Notes: generated by a model from the sequence alone, not told the origin. A stretch of DNA of 64,000 nucleotides from Paludisphaera mucosa (GCF_029589435.1 NZ_JARRAG010000001.1:1354808-1418807); one strand, 5' to 3'; counted from the first letter of the stretch, positions 17,303 through 26,959 are shown. A program made the numbers and translations.

Positions 17303-18707
17303 ATGTCACTCCTGGATCATCACGAGGCCCAGGCCCTGCTGGCCGACGCTGTGGTCTCCACCGACGCCGTTCGGGGTCGGGACGACCGCCTGACGGATTT
17401 TCTCCAACGCTACCTGCCTCGCTTCTATCGGGTCGAGCAACGGGCGACGGCGGCCCTGGTCATCCGCGGCCGGCTCGGCGGCCTGGAGCGCAAGACCTCC
17501 GAGCCGATCGCCATCGAGGCCGGGCTGCCCCGCAAGCCGATCCAGTTCTTCGTCGGCTCGGGCAAGTGGGACGACGAGTCTGTCATGTCCGAGTTGCGGG
17601 CGCACGTCGGCGACGAGATGGCCGACTCCGACGGCGTCGTGGTGGTCGACGGCAGCTCCTTCCCCAAGAAGGGGACCGAGTCGTGCGGGGTCGCCCGGCA
17701 GTGGTGCGGCCGGCTCGGCAAGGTGGACAACTGCCAGGTCGGCGTCTTCCTCGCCTACGCGGCCGGCGACGGCTATGCCCCGCTGGACCGTCGGCTCTAC
17801 CTGCCGGAGGATTGGTCCGGCGACGCGGCCCGCCGCGAGAAGCGCCACGTCCCGCCGGAGGTCGCATTCCGCGAGAGGTGGCAGATCGCCCTGGAGATGC
17901 TGGATCGGAGCTTGCCCGGCCTGGCCCACGGCTGGATCGCCGGCGATGACGAATTCGGCCGGGCCTCCGAGTTCCGCGCGGCGTTGCGTCGGCGGAAGGA
18001 ACGCTACGCCCTGGACGTGCCGTGCAACACCACGGTGCGCGACCTGGAACGTCGGCGACCGCCGCGCAAGCGGGCCGGCGTCGGCCGCAAGCGCGAGACG
18101 CCGTTCGTCCGCGCCGACGCCTGGGCGGCGAGCCGGTCGGAGTCGCGTTGGGAGCGGATCGAGGTGCGCGACGGCGAGAAGGGCCCGCTGGTCGTGGACG
18201 CGATGACGGCCCGGGTGAGAACCAGGCAGGAAGGCCGGGTCGGTCCCGAAGAGCGCCTGGTGGTGATCCGCGTGGTCGGCGAGTCGCGGATCGACTACGC
18301 CCTGACCGACGCCGGCCCCGAGGTCCCGCTCGCGGAGGTCGTGCGAGCCCAGCGGCGACGGCACCGGATCGAGGAGATGTTCGAGGCCGGCAACGGCGAG
18401 GCCGGGCTGGACCACTACGAGGTGCGGAGCTGGGTCGGCTGGCGCCACCACATGACGCTGTCGCTGGTGGCGTTATGGTTCTTGTGCCTGGAGCGACGGC
18501 GGGTCGGGGGGGGAAACCCCGGCGATCACCGTGCCGCAGACGCGGCACATCCTGGCCCGGCTGCTCCGCGACCCGCCGCCGAGCCCGGAGGAGATCGCCC
18601 GCGTGGTGTCGCGGGTGCTGCGGCGTAACGAGGAGTCGAGGATCTACCGCTGGCACGAGGCCGCCGGGACGTTCCCCCCGCGACGGCCGAGGCCGAATAC
18701 CGGTTAG
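17303..18707 (+). pseudogene. IS701 family transposase, frameshifted at a G8 run
   Basis: Read from ATG 17303. The DDE-type core is visible: VVVDGSSFPKKGTESCGVAR (first catalytic Asp region), then HGWIAGDDEFGRASEFRAAL (second Asp), and near the end RRHRIEEMFEAGNGEAGLDHY, containing the catalytic Glu and the YREK-like segment. The frame is lost at eight consecutive G residues (18506-18513). Removing one G, or a +1 shift, restores a C-terminus beginning ETPAITVPQTRHILARLL and ending at TAG 18705-18707. In the original frame translation runs on to 18628 with a low-complexity tail. This is either a decayed copy or a case of ribosomal or transcriptional slippage. The DDE residues precede the shift, so activity is not excluded. 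Confidence 0.85.
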
Positions 18708-18719
18708 GCGGCGCCACGC

Positions 18720-19010
18720 ATGCACTACCTGAAATATCGCTGGGACGAGGATCGAGGCGACGAATACGCCGGCTGGGGTGGCTCTTGGTGGTATTTCGAG
18801 ATCGGCGACGACGGGTCTCCCTCCCGCCAAGTTGAGGAGTACGACGGCGGGGTCCGCCTCCGCTACAGCCACGAGCATCGTGAGGACCGATTCGGCGGCC
18901 TCGGTTACGGCCATGAATCCGAGATGGATCGCTCGGCCGATGCGGTGCTATCCGCCGAGGAATTCGATGTAGTGTGGCGGCGATGCCCCTGGCACAACGA
19001 TCCCGCCTGA
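18720..19010 (+). CDS. Passenger gene of the IS, DUF6881-like protein
   Basis: A 96-residue acidic protein rich in Trp, Tyr and Asp. It opens with MHYLKYRWDEDRGDEY, continues with WWYFEIGDDGSPSRQVEEYD and GVRLRYSHEHRED, and ends with LSAEEFDVVWRR. The order (short N-terminal strand, E-I-D-x-D-G-x-x-x-R-x-V-E strand pair, C-terminal EEFxxVW helix) resembles DUF6881-type small proteins, many of which look like immunity or cargo proteins. It lies 13 bp after the transposase stop and inside the right inverted repeat, so it moves with the element. Function is unknown. Confidence 0.6.
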   Translation: MHYLKYRWDEDRGDEYAGWGGSWWYFEIGDDGSPSRQVEEYDGGVRLRYSHEHREDRFGGLGYGHESEMDRSADAVLSAEEFDVVWRRCPWHNDPA

Positions 19011-19079
19011 CGTCGAAGGACGGGAAGACCGGCCGCCGGAACGATCTCCTTGGGCCGAGGTGAGGAGCCTGGAAAAACA

Positions 19080-19094
19080 GTTACAGTAGAATTA
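19080..19094. repeat. Right terminal inverted repeat of the IS701-like element
   Basis: GTTACAGTAGAATTA is the exact reverse complement of 17209-17223. Its last three bases (19092-19094) double as the TAA stop of the minus-strand NagA-like gene. Confidence 0.75.
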
Positions 19095-20234
19095 ATCCGA
19101 GCGGGGGAACCACTCGCCGCCGACGCAGGTTCGTTCGAGGGTGAGCCCCCCCGCGGGGTCGCGACGCATCAGGACGAGGTCCGCGGGCTGGCCGACCGCG
19201 ATACGGGGCTCCGGTCGCTGCAGCAGCCGGGCCGGGTTGAGCGTCACGAGGTCGAGCAGAGGGCGCGGAAACGCCGGTTCGACCGAGTTGAGGAACCGCA
19301 GCCCGGCCTCCAGGCCCTGCGTCGATCCTGCCAGGTAGGGCGTACCGGCGAGGACGATCTTCCCCCCCGGATCGACGTCCCAGGCGCCGTAATTTCCGGG
19401 GGGGAGCCCGGCGAGCCAGCCGGCGTCGCTGACCAGGATCAGCCTCCGCCAGCCCTTCGCCCGCACCAGGACGCGGAGCACGTCCGGGTCGAGGTGATGG
19501 CCGTCGGCGATCAACGATGCATTTAGCCGGTCTTCGGCGGCCTGGAACCAGATCGGGTTGGGGTGGCGGGGAAGCTCCGAGGCGATCCCGTTCCCCAGGT
19601 GTGTGCTCAAAGTCGCCCCGGCTTCCACCGCCGCCCGCAAGGTCTGGCGATCCGTCGCCGTATGACCGATGGCGACGACGACGCCCGCCGCCGTCGCCTG
19701 GCGGATGAACTCCGCCGCACCCGGACGCTCGGGGGCGAGCGTGGTCAGTACGACACGCCCTCCGGAAGCCTCTTGAAAGCGTTCGAACAGGCTCCAGTCG
19801 GGATCCCGCATCGCCTCGACGGGATGCGTGCCCCGGTACCCGGGAAGCTCGGACAGGAACGGTCCTTCCAGGTGGACGCCGACGACCATCCGGTCGACAT
19901 CGGGCTCGGCCTCGCAGGCCCGGGCGATGGTCTTGAGCCCATGCAGAGTATGCTCGACCGGGGCCGTGATGAGCGTGGGGCAGAGGCGTGCGACGCCCAG
20001 GCCGCGCTGGGCGCGGACGATGGCGACGACCTGCTCGACGGTCAGGCCCGGGCTGGAGAAGGAGTGGCCCCAGCGACCGTTCGTCTGGACGTCCCAGAAC
20101 GCCGGGGCGATGAAGCGCTCGTTTTCACCGTCCTCGGCGAGGCCGTCGAGGGGGTCGATTCGCTCGATCATGCCGGCCCGGGTCTCGATTTGGACCCGAC
20201 GTGGGCCGTCCCAATCTCGTCCCCGGACGATCAC
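19092..20234 (-). CDS. N-acetylglucosamine-6-phosphate deacetylase-like amidohydrolase
   Basis: A 380-residue metallo-dependent hydrolase of the amidohydrolase superfamily. Signatures are [20 protein letters not shown] (entry strand where NagA has D-x-Q-x-N-G), [34 protein letters not shown] and [19 protein letters not shown] (the metal and substrate region with the catalytic Asp of VSDA). NagA deacetylates GlcNAc-6-P to GlcN-6-P in amino-sugar recycling. The GTG start at 20234 overlaps the TGA of pyrG by 4 bp (GTGA), so it is translationally coupled. Its TAA stop lies in the target site of the neighbouring IS. Confidence 0.82.
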   Translation of the reverse strand: MIVRGRDWDGPRRVQIETRAGMIERIDPLDGLAEDGENERFIAPAFWDVQTNGRWGHSFSSPGLTVEQVVAIVRAQRGLGVARLCPTLITAPVEHTLHGLKTIARACEAEPDVDRMVVGVHLEGPFLSELPGYRGTHPVEAMRDPDWSLFERFQEASGGRVVLTTLAPERPGAAEFIRQATAAGVVVAIGHTATDRQTLRAAVEAGATLSTHLGNGIASELPRHPNPIWFQAAEDRLNASLIADGHHLDPDVLRVLVRAKGWRRLILVSDAGWLAGLPPGNYGAWDVDPGGKIVLAGTPYLAGSTQGLEAGLRFLNSVEPAFPRPLLDLVTLNPARLLQRPEPRIAVGQPADLVLMRRDPAGGLTLERTCVGGEWFPRSD

Positions 20235-21847
20235 GACGTCGTGGCCTTCCGGCGCTGCAGGGCGGCGGTGATGAACTCGCGGAAGAGCGGGTGGGGGTGA
20301 GTCGGCTTGGACTGGAACTCGGGATGGAACTGCACGGCCACGAACCAGGGGTGGTCGGACAGCTCGACGATCTCGACGATCTGGCCGTCCGGGCTCTTGC
20401 CCGAGGCCACGAGGCCGGCCTTTTCCAGGGATTCGCGGTACGTGTTGTTGAACTCGTAACGGTGGCGATGGCGTTCGGAGATGCGTTCGACCCCGTACGC
20501 CTTGCGAGCGAGCCGGTCGGGGGTCAGCTCGCAGGGCCACGCCCCCAGCCGCATCGTTCCGCCTCGATGGGTGACGGCCATCTGCTCTTCCATCAGGGCG
20601 ATGACGGGATGGTCGCAGTCCTTCTCGAACTCGGTGCTGTTCGCGTCTTCGAGGCCGAGGACGGTGCGGGCGAACTCGATCACCGCGCACTGCATCCCCA
20701 GGCAGATGCCGAAGAAGGGGAGGCCGCGGGTGCGGGCGTAGCGGATGGCCTCGATCTTGCCCTCGATCCCCCGCATGCCGAATCCGCCGGGGACGAGGAC
20801 GCCGTCGACGCCCCCCAGCAGGGCGTCCGCCCCCCGCGCGCTCACTTCTTCGGCCTCGATGCGCACGACCGAGACCCGGGCCCGGTTGGCGATCCCGGCG
20901 TGGTCGAGCGACTCGTAGACCGACTTGTAGGCGTCGCGGTGCTTCATGTACTTGCCGACGACGGCGATCCGCACCTCGTGCTTCGGGTGCACGATCCGCT
21001 CGACCATCTCGGTCCATTCCGTCAGGTCGAGCGGGCTGGCCTTGAGGCCCAGCCGCTTGACGAGGAGGTTGTCGAGCCCGTTCTGGACCAGGCTCAGCGG
21101 CACCTCGTAGATGCTGTACTGCCGGTCGCGTTCCTCGATGACCGCCTTCTTGTCGACGTTGCAGAAGAGGGCGATCTTGTCCTTGTCGTCGGTCGGGATC
21201 GGCTGCTCGCTGCGGCAGATGAGGATGTCGGGCTGGATGCCGATCTGGCGGAGCGCGCCGACGGAGTGCTGCGTCGGCTTGGTCTTCAGCTCGGCCGCGG
21301 CCTTGAGGTAGGGGACCAGCGTCAGGTGGATGTAGACGCAGTTCTCGCGGCCCACGTCGATGGCGAACTGGCGGATCGCCTCCAGGAAGGGGAGGCTCTC
21401 GATGTCGCCGACGGTCCCGCCGATCTCGGTGATCACCACGTCGACGTCGTCGGTCGCGAGCTGGTGGACCGCCGCCTTGATCTCGTCGGTGACGTGGGGG
21501 ATGACCTGCACGGTCTTGCCCTCGTAATACCGCCCCTCGCGCTCCTTCTGGATGACGGAGAGGTAGATCTTGCCCGTCGTGTAGTTGCAGTCCTTGGTGA
21601 GCGTAGCGTGCGTGAACCGCTCGTAGTGGCCGAGGTCGAGGTCGGTCTCGGAACCGTCGTCCAGGACGTAGACCTCGCCGTGCTGGTACGGGCTCATCGT
21701 GCCCGGGTCGACGTTGATGTAGGGGTCGAACTTCTGGAGTCGCACCCGCAGCCCGCGCTGTTCCAGGATCATGCCGATCGAGGCGCAGGTGAGCCCCTTG
21801 CCGAGCGAGCTGACAACGCCGCCCGTCACGAAGATGTGCTTGGCCAT
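20231..21847 (-). CDS. pyrG: CTP synthase
   Basis: A 538-residue enzyme converting UTP, ATP and glutamine to CTP. The N-terminal synthetase domain begins [19 protein letters not shown] (P-loop), with [19 protein letters not shown] and [20 protein letters not shown]. The C-terminal class I glutamine amidotransferase domain has the oxyanion-hole region VPGGFGMRG, the nucleophile in [17 protein letters not shown], and the His/Glu pair in [13 protein letters not shown]. Length and motif order match bacterial PyrG, so it should be functional. It heads a two-gene unit with the NagA-like gene. A TATACT element on the minus strand (21895-21900) could be its -10. Confidence 0.98.
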   Translation of the reverse strand: MAKHIFVTGGVVSSLGKGLTCASIGMILEQRGLRVRLQKFDPYINVDPGTMSPYQHGEVYVLDDGSETDLDLGHYERFTHATLTKDCNYTTGKIYLSVIQKEREGRYYEGKTVQVIPHVTDEIKAAVHQLATDDVDVVITEIGGTVGDIESLPFLEAIRQFAIDVGRENCVYIHLTLVPYLKAAAELKTKPTQHSVGALRQIGIQPDILICRSEQPIPTDDKDKIALFCNVDKKAVIEERDRQYSIYEVPLSLVQNGLDNLLVKRLGLKASPLDLTEWTEMVERIVHPKHEVRIAVVGKYMKHRDAYKSVYESLDHAGIANRARVSVVRIEAEEVSARGADALLGGVDGVLVPGGFGMRGIEGKIEAIRYARTRGLPFFGICLGMQCAVIEFARTVLGLEDANSTEFEKDCDHPVIALMEEQMAVTHRGGTMRLGAWPCELTPDRLARKAYGVERISERHRHRYEFNNTYRESLEKAGLVASGKSPDGQIVEIVELSDHPWFVAVQFHPEFQSKPTHPHPLFREFITAALQRRKATTS

Positions 21848-22001
21848 CGCCTAACCTTGGTGGGTGAGCCTGGACCCGGTCGTGGTAAAAGCCCAGTATA
21901 CAAGACCCGGGCGACCACGGCGAGGCCGCCCCGGGCTCGACCGGCCCGGCGTTTACGCATCACTCGACCCCGCCCCCCGCGAAGGCGCCGGCGCGGCCTA
22001 G

Positions 22002-22547
22002 TCAGTCCTCCGAAGGCTCATCGTCGGCGACGGGCTCGACGTCGATCTCCAGGTTCATGCGATAGCCGATCTCCTCGATCCCGGCCGTCCAGGCGTCGTC
22101 GGCGTCGGGCGGGACCAGCACCAACGCCCGCATGGCGAACAGTGGCGCGGCGCTGGTGGGCGCCGGCGCCGATTCGGAGTCCATCTCCTCGATGCTGATC
22201 CCGTGTCGCGCCAGCAGGCTCGCGATCTCATGGATGATTCCTTCGTGGTCGGCTCCGTCCACCTGGATGTGGAAGGGGGCCCAGCCGACGTGGGATTCCG
22301 CGTCCGAATCGGCGTGGCCGACCGCGACCTTATAACCCCGGCCCGCCAGCCCCTCGAAATCGGCGTCGATCCCGTCGCCCTTGCCTTCGGGCGTCGAGAC
22401 GAGCATCAGGACCGCGAACTGGCCGCCGAGACGCGCCATGCGGCTGGTCTCGACGTTGCCCCCGCGGACGAGCACTAGGCGGGTCACTTCCTCGACGATC
22501 CCGATGCGGTCGGGGCCGGTCACGGTCAGGACGAAATTCTCGGACAT
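22002..22547 (-). CDS. ACT-domain (GcvR-like) regulatory protein
   Basis: A 181-residue protein with two ACT modules. The first (about 1-75) starts MSENFVLTVTGPDRIGIVEEV and carries RGGNVETSRMARLGGQFAVLM, the pattern of glycine-cleavage-system transcriptional repressor-like ACT proteins. The second (about 90-165) has IQVDGADHEGIIHEIASLLARHGISIEEM. Such proteins bind small ligands, often amino acids, and regulate partners; the target here is unknown. ATG 22547 is chosen because the first ACT strand begins there, although the frame is open upstream. The C-terminus is acidic. Confidence 0.8.
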   Translation of the reverse strand: MSENFVLTVTGPDRIGIVEEVTRLVLVRGGNVETSRMARLGGQFAVLMLVSTPEGKGDGIDADFEGLAGRGYKVAVGHADSDAESHVGWAPFHIQVDGADHEGIIHEIASLLARHGISIEEMDSESAPAPTSAAPLFAMRALVLVPPDADDAWTAGIEEIGYRMNLEIDVEPVADDEPSED

Positions 22548-22603
22548 GGCAAGCTCCAGCGGTCGAATCGAGAGGTCAAGGGGACGATCGCCAGGACTCT
22601 CAC

Positions 22604-23614
22604 CTATTTCACCCGCACAAGCTTCATGATGCGGCCCGAGACGTTCCAGTCCTGGACGTACAGGTTGCCGTCCTTGTCCCATGACGAACCATGAGTGCCG
22701 CTGAAGATCCCCTCGACCCACTGCTCCTGGGGGATGTTATAGTTGCCCCCCTTCGCCGGGTCGGGGTTGTTGCCGAGGACCGAGACGATCGTATTCGTCT
22801 TGTCGAGGATCACCACCCGGCCGTGGAGGTCCGGCACCGAGACGAAATCGCCCTGCACCGAGGCCGACGTCGGCATGCCCAGCCCGGTCACGATCTCCTC
22901 GATGAAATTGCCGTCGAGGTCGTAGTGGAGCAACCGACCCTTGGGCTGGTGGTTGCGGTCGCAGATGATCAGGCGGGGAGGCTCGTAACGCGTGTCGAGC
23001 GTCATTCCATGCGCGGTGTTGAACTCCTTCAGGCCGTTCCCCTTCACGCCGAAGTGCTTCAGGTATTTGCCCGCCTTGTCGAACTTGAAGATGTGGTCGC
23101 TGGCGTAGCCGTCCGAGAGGAAGATGTCGCCGTTGGGCGCGACGGTGATCGCCGTGGGATTGAACTTCTTGAGGTCCAGCCCCGACTCCTTCGGGAAGGG
23201 CAGGCGCAGGACGATCTCGCCGGTCCGGGCGTTGAGCTTGACCCCTTCGGCGTTGTTGTTACGCGCCCCGTAGAGGAACTCGCCGCCCGCCTCGTCACGG
23301 ATCTCGATGTCGTGCATGTCGGAGTACTGGTCGCCCAGGTACTTGCCGATCAACTTGCCCTCGGGCGAGAAGACGAAGACTCCGGCGTGGGCGCTCGTGT
23401 AGACGTTGCCGTCCTTGTCGACGGCCACCCCGCCGTGGGTCGGCCCGATGAGGGACTTCCCGTCGGTCCCCAGGCCCCAGCCCGGCACCGTGTCGAACGT
23501 CATGAGGCCGCAGCCCATGCGAACGGGCTGAGACTTGTCGGCGGCGGCCCCCGTCGACGCGAGCCCGAGGACGACGGCCGCGGCGATCGCGAGGGATGCG
23601 GAACGATGCTGCAC
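22604..23614 (-). CDS. Exported six-bladed beta-propeller (NHL-like) protein
   Basis: The 336-residue product begins at GTG 23614 with a signal peptide (SLAIAAAVVLGLASTGAAA). The rest is made of propeller-type repeats of the form GG(V/I)AVDKDGNVYxS, seen at THGGVAVDKDGNVYTSA, PTAITVAPNGDIFLSDGY, AHGMTLDTRYEPPRLIICD and GSSWDKDGNLYVQDW. This matches NHL / peptidyl-alpha-hydroxyglycine lyase-like propellers found exported in planctomycetes. Catalytic residues cannot be assigned, so a binding or scaffold role is as likely as an enzymatic one. The final LVRVK ends the last blade. Confidence 0.78.
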   Translation of the reverse strand: MQHRSASLAIAAAVVLGLASTGAAADKSQPVRMGCGLMTFDTVPGWGLGTDGKSLIGPTHGGVAVDKDGNVYTSAHAGVFVFSPEGKLIGKYLGDQYSDMHDIEIRDEAGGEFLYGARNNNAEGVKLNARTGEIVLRLPFPKESGLDLKKFNPTAITVAPNGDIFLSDGYASDHIFKFDKAGKYLKHFGVKGNGLKEFNTAHGMTLDTRYEPPRLIICDRNHQPKGRLLHYDLDGNFIEEIVTGLGMPTSASVQGDFVSVPDLHGRVVILDKTNTIVSVLGNNPDPAKGGNYNIPQEQWVEGIFSGTHGSSWDKDGNLYVQDWNVSGRIMKLVRVK

Positions 23615-23884
23615 GTTCAGGACTCCTGAGGGAGAGGATGTCGGCGCCGGAGATGCCGTACTCGGGCGCAGCGTCTCCCGCAGAGACTAACAGCCCCGGC
23701 CGGCGAGATACAGATCACGCCGCACTCACCGCCCTCCGTCTCGATTCTCCCGGTCGGACTGCGAATTGCACGCTTCCACGGTCAAGAAACGCGTCGGGTC
23801 GGCGAAGGCTTCCTGGAGAAATCCCCAAATACCGTCGACCTCGCCGAGTCCATCGGGATCGACCGGATCGAATCGGAGAAGCGG

Positions 23885-24091
23885 ATGGCCTCCCCAGAGC
23901 AAGCCCAGGCGCGTCCCTTGTTCCGCAAGCTCGCCCTCGGCATGGCGGGCGTCTGCCTCGCGCTGGGCGGGATCGTCGTGTTCGCACCCGTCGAAGCCCC
24001 GACCTTCACGGCCGGGGTGTGCCTCTTCGTCGGCTTCGTCATGCTGACGATCGGACTGACCGGTTCGTGGCCCGCGCCGAGGAAGCGGTAG
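23885..24091 (+). CDS. Small membrane protein with two helices
   Basis: A 68-residue protein with a basic amphipathic start (PLFRKLALGM), two hydrophobic stretches (AGVCLALGGIVVFAPV and FTAGVCLFVGFVMLTIGLTG) and a short basic tail. The family is not recognised. Convergent with the minus-strand gene at 24141. The upstream 270 bp (23615-23884) shows no other gene. Confidence 0.5.
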   Translation: MASPEQAQARPLFRKLALGMAGVCLALGGIVVFAPVEAPTFTAGVCLFVGFVMLTIGLTGSWPAPRKR

Positions 24092-24140
24092 CCGGGCCGT
24101 CTTTGTCCGAGTTGAGGAAGGACCGCGGGCCCGGTCCGCC

Positions 24141-24674
24141 TCAGACGTCCAGGGTCCCCTCGATCGAATCGTCGAGGGTCACGCCGATCGCGGCGCCGAC
24201 CAGCATCTTGATCCCGGCGACCATCCCGCCGTGCTTCGTGTCCCAGTAATAGCCCTCGGTCGGCGCGACCTCGATCACGGTGATGCGCGGGTCGTCCTGC
24301 CCCCCGGTGAACCAGGTTTTGAGGACGGGCTCCCACAACTCCGCGATCTTCGCCTTGTGCGCGGAAAGGGTGGCGCGGCCTTCGAGATAGAGGAAGTCGG
24401 AGTGCTGGGAGCCGTGGAAATAGAGCTTCACCGACGGGTCGCGTTGGAGCTCTTGCACCTGATGACTGTCATTCGCGGCCAGGAACCAGAGATGGCCCTG
24501 GTCGTCGACCTGCCGGACGTTCATCGGCCGGGTTCCCCGCGAGCCGGCCATCGGCACGGTGCAGAAGAAGCCGTTTTCCGCCTTGCGGACGATCGTCTGG
24601 ATCTCGGCGACGGCCTTCGGGCCGTGGAGGTCTTCGTGATTCTGTTCCGGCTGATTCTGGTTGATCGAGTCCAT
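24141..24674 (-). CDS. Pyridoxamine 5'-phosphate oxidase family / general stress protein 26-like
   Basis: A 177-residue flavin-binding split-barrel protein. Recognisable elements are GFFCTVPMAGSRGTRPMNVRQVD, then HLWFLAANDSHQVQELQRDP (phosphate-binding strand), VKLYFHGSQHSDFLYLEGRA, and a C-terminal segment with PRITVIEVAPTEGYYWD. This order is that of the general stress protein 26 branch, thought to bind FMN or F420-like cofactors. ATG 24674 is favoured; upstream in-frame residues are not family-like. The C-terminal helix has a GMVAGIKMLVGAAIG hydrophobic patch. Confidence 0.85.
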   Translation of the reverse strand: MDSINQNQPEQNHEDLHGPKAVAEIQTIVRKAENGFFCTVPMAGSRGTRPMNVRQVDDQGHLWFLAANDSHQVQELQRDPSVKLYFHGSQHSDFLYLEGRATLSAHKAKIAELWEPVLKTWFTGGQDDPRITVIEVAPTEGYYWDTKHGGMVAGIKMLVGAAIGVTLDDSIEGTLDV

Positions 24675-24883
24675 GTGAGCCGCTTCCCGGTGTGAGTCGA
24701 ATCCCTTGCAATGACTCGACCACGATCGCAATCGGCGTGCCGAGACGGGGCCGCGTGCGGCCTCATGCTAGCGGCGTCCTGGGGACGGCGTCGGGACTCG
24801 GACGAAGGGGACGTTTCCCTGCCGCGCCCTGACTCTATCCGCGACTCGTACGATACGGCCCTGGTACACTGACGCGTCGAGAT

Positions 24884-25384
24884 GTGAGTCAGACAAGCGA
24901 TCCTTGTTCCATCGGGGGGCGCATCGTGCCCGCCACGTCCAGCGCAGAAGATTCGTATCAGGCCGCCAATTTCTCGGTCGAGATCGACGGCTTCGCGAAT
25001 GTGAGGGTGTCCCGGATCAGGGGGCTCCGCCGCAGGACGAGCGTGATCGTCGTGCGCGAGGGGGGCGACCCCGGGGCCGGCCGCTCGTCGCCGGGGCTGA
25101 CCCGAATCGCCCCGATCATCCTGGAACGACCCCGCACTAACGACGACACCTTCGAGAGGTGGGCCGATCTCGTGGCCACCCGGACCGCGGGAGGACGCGA
25201 TTTTCGCCGCTCCATGGCGATCGTCCTCCTGCTGCCCGACGGCACCCCGGGGATCCAGTACAACGTCTTCGATTGCTGGCCGTCGCGGTATGAGGCGGTC
25301 GACGAACTGGACGCCCTGTCGAGCCAGGCCGTGATGGAGCGTCTGGTCGTCCAGCACCAGGGATGGGAATCCCTGCGGCTCTAA
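24884..25384 (+). CDS. Orphan phage tail tube-like protein (T4 gp19 family)
   Basis: The product is 166 residues from GTG 24884, or 152 from GTG 24926. The body matches the gp19-type tail tube fold: AANFSVEIDGFANVRVSRIRG at the N-terminus, SPGLTRIAPIILERPRTNDDTFERW in the middle (family: PGL-x-K-x-x-x-I-x-L-x-R-G-x-T-x-D), and VMERLVVQHQGWESL at the end. Such proteins build the inner tube of contractile phage tails and extracellular contraction systems. No sheath, baseplate, spike or ATPase gene is near, so this copy is isolated among metabolic genes and far from the prophage. It may be a relic, a domesticated tube protein or part of a distributed system. Confidence 0.75.
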   Translation: MSQTSDPCSIGGRIVPATSSAEDSYQAANFSVEIDGFANVRVSRIRGLRRRTSVIVVREGGDPGAGRSSPGLTRIAPIILERPRTNDDTFERWADLVATRTAGGRDFRRSMAIVLLLPDGTPGIQYNVFDCWPSRYEAVDELDALSSQAVMERLVVQHQGWESLRL

Positions 25385-25413
25385 CGACCGCCAGGAGCCG
25401 CAGGAGTCGCCCC

Positions 25414-26784
25414 TCAGCCCAGGGACCAGCCCGGACGATAGTCGCGACGGATCATCGGGTCGGCCTCGGAAGCGTTGGTCGCCTTCAGCGCGGCGGCGTC
25501 CCATTCGAGCTTCCGGCCGACGCGGTAGGCCACGTTGCCGAGGTGGTTGGCCTCGGTCAGCCATCCCGCGTACTCGAAGTTACACGTGGTCGGCGCGCCG
25601 GTCTTGCAGGCGTGGATCCACTCGGCGTGGTGGCCGAGCGACTTCGGGATCGTCGGCTCGGGACGTTTGTAGTCGCGGAACCGCTCCTCAGGCAGCAGGA
25701 GGTTGCGGCCGTAGTCGGAGAGGAGCATCCCCTTCTCGCCGACGAAGAGCACGCCGCTGTCCCACTTCGGGATCGCCCCCGTGGTCCAGGGCTCGGGCTT
25801 CATGGCGCCCTGGTACCAGGTCAGGGTCAGGGCGGGCTGCTCTCCCCGGGCCTCGTACTCGTACACTGCCTTCATGCTGGCCGGCGCGATCTCGGCGTGC
25901 GGGGGCGGGCCGAAGGCCTCGATGGTGCTGGGGGTTTTGAGCTTCAGGGCCCAGAAGGGGAGGTCGATCCAGTGGCTCCCCAGGTCGCTCATGGTGCCGT
26001 TGCCGAAATCCCACCAGCGATACCATTTCGGGCCAGGGAAATAGACCTCGTGGAAGGGCCGCGACGCGACCGGCCCGAGCCAGAGGTCCCAGTCGAGGCC
26101 GGTCGGGATCGGCGTCGAACCCGTCGGCCGCTCGGTGACCGAGACGATGTCGCCGTTGGCCTTCGCATCCTCGGGGGACTGACGCCCCCAGGCGCGGCCG
26201 ACCCACACGTGGACGTCCTTGACCGCGCCGACGGCCCCGGCCTGGATCAATTCGACGACCCGGCGGTAATTGTCGCCGGCGTGGATCTGCGTCCCCATCT
26301 GGGTGGCGACCCTGGCCTTGGCGGCGGCCTCGCGGATCAGCCTCGCCTCCCAGACGTCGTGGGTCAGCGGCTTCTCGCAGTAGACGTGCTTGCCCAGCAG
26401 CAGGGCCGGCAGGGTGGCGAAGGCGTGGGTGTGCTCGGTCGTACTCACGACGACGGCGTCGTAGCTCTTGAGGTCGTCGAACAGCTTGCGGAAGTCCTGG
26501 TATTTCTTGGCCCGGGGGTGGGCCTGCGCGGCGCGGGCGACGGCTCCCTCGTAGACGTCGCAGAGGGCGACGACGTCCTCGGAACTCACGTCGGCCAGGT
26601 TCGATCCGCCGCGGCCGCCCACGCCAATGCAGGCGATGCTCAACTTCTCGTTGAGGTTCCGCCCCCGAACCACGGCCGGGGCCGCGAACGCGCCCAGCGC
26701 CGCCGCGGTCGCCGTCCTGTGGAACTGACGCCTCGATGCGGCCCCATCCGGCGTCGGCTGGGCTTTGGTCGAATCGCTGGTCAT
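25414..26784 (-). CDS. Gfo/Idh/MocA family oxidoreductase with Tat-like signal
   Basis: A 456-residue NAD(P)-dependent dehydrogenase. The N-terminus carries [20 protein letters not shown], a Tat-type signal; the Rossmann fold begins [35 protein letters not shown] and [18 protein letters not shown] follow, with the EKP lysine. The middle contains [21 protein letters not shown], typical of the large planctomycete subgroup acting on sugar-derived substrates. ATG 26784 gives the proper signal. It is a different subgroup from the protein at 14798. Substrate unknown. Confidence 0.9.
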   Translation of the reverse strand: MTSDSTKAQPTPDGAASRRQFHRTATAAALGAFAAPAVVRGRNLNEKLSIACIGVGGRGGSNLADVSSEDVVALCDVYEGAVARAAQAHPRAKKYQDFRKLFDDLKSYDAVVVSTTEHTHAFATLPALLLGKHVYCEKPLTHDVWEARLIREAAAKARVATQMGTQIHAGDNYRRVVELIQAGAVGAVKDVHVWVGRAWGRQSPEDAKANGDIVSVTERPTGSTPIPTGLDWDLWLGPVASRPFHEVYFPGPKWYRWWDFGNGTMSDLGSHWIDLPFWALKLKTPSTIEAFGPPPHAEIAPASMKAVYEYEARGEQPALTLTWYQGAMKPEPWTTGAIPKWDSGVLFVGEKGMLLSDYGRNLLLPEERFRDYKRPEPTIPKSLGHHAEWIHACKTGAPTTCNFEYAGWLTEANHLGNVAYRVGRKLEWDAAALKATNASEADPMIRRDYRPGWSLG

Positions 26785-26959
26785 GCAGGCCTCCCGGGCT
26801 TCGGCGCGGCAAGGCCCCGGCCGGGCGTCGTCCGTCCGGTCCGCAGGGGCCACGTCAGAGCATCGCCCAGCCGGCGAGGCGACGCAAGCTACTGTCGACC
26901 CGGCGGGGCGGCGTCCGATCGGGAACCGCGGTCGCTGAGTCGAGGAACCGGAAATGCGA

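Larger units (their letters stand above)
17212..19091 (+). mobile_element. IS701-like insertion sequence with passenger gene
   Basis: The roughly 1.88-kb element is bounded by the 15-bp inverted repeats and carries an IS701-type transposase (17303-18707, frameshifted) plus a 96-residue passenger ORF (18720-19010). Flanking tetranucleotides are CTAA (17208-17211) and TTAA (19092-19095). Both fit YTAR but they are not identical, so the target duplication has mutated or the end assignment is off by a base or two. The element lies immediately 3' of the NagA-like gene, its right end touching that gene's stop codon. Confidence 0.75.

Noticed and set aside
20201-22198. Long plus-strand frame opposite pyrG
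   Set aside because: pyrG on the minus strand is unequivocal; the plus frame is antisense.
24884-25384. An extracellular contraction (eCIS) gene cluster
   Set aside because: Only the tube-like protein is present; no sheath, baseplate, spike or ATPase gene lies nearby, so a cluster cannot be claimed.
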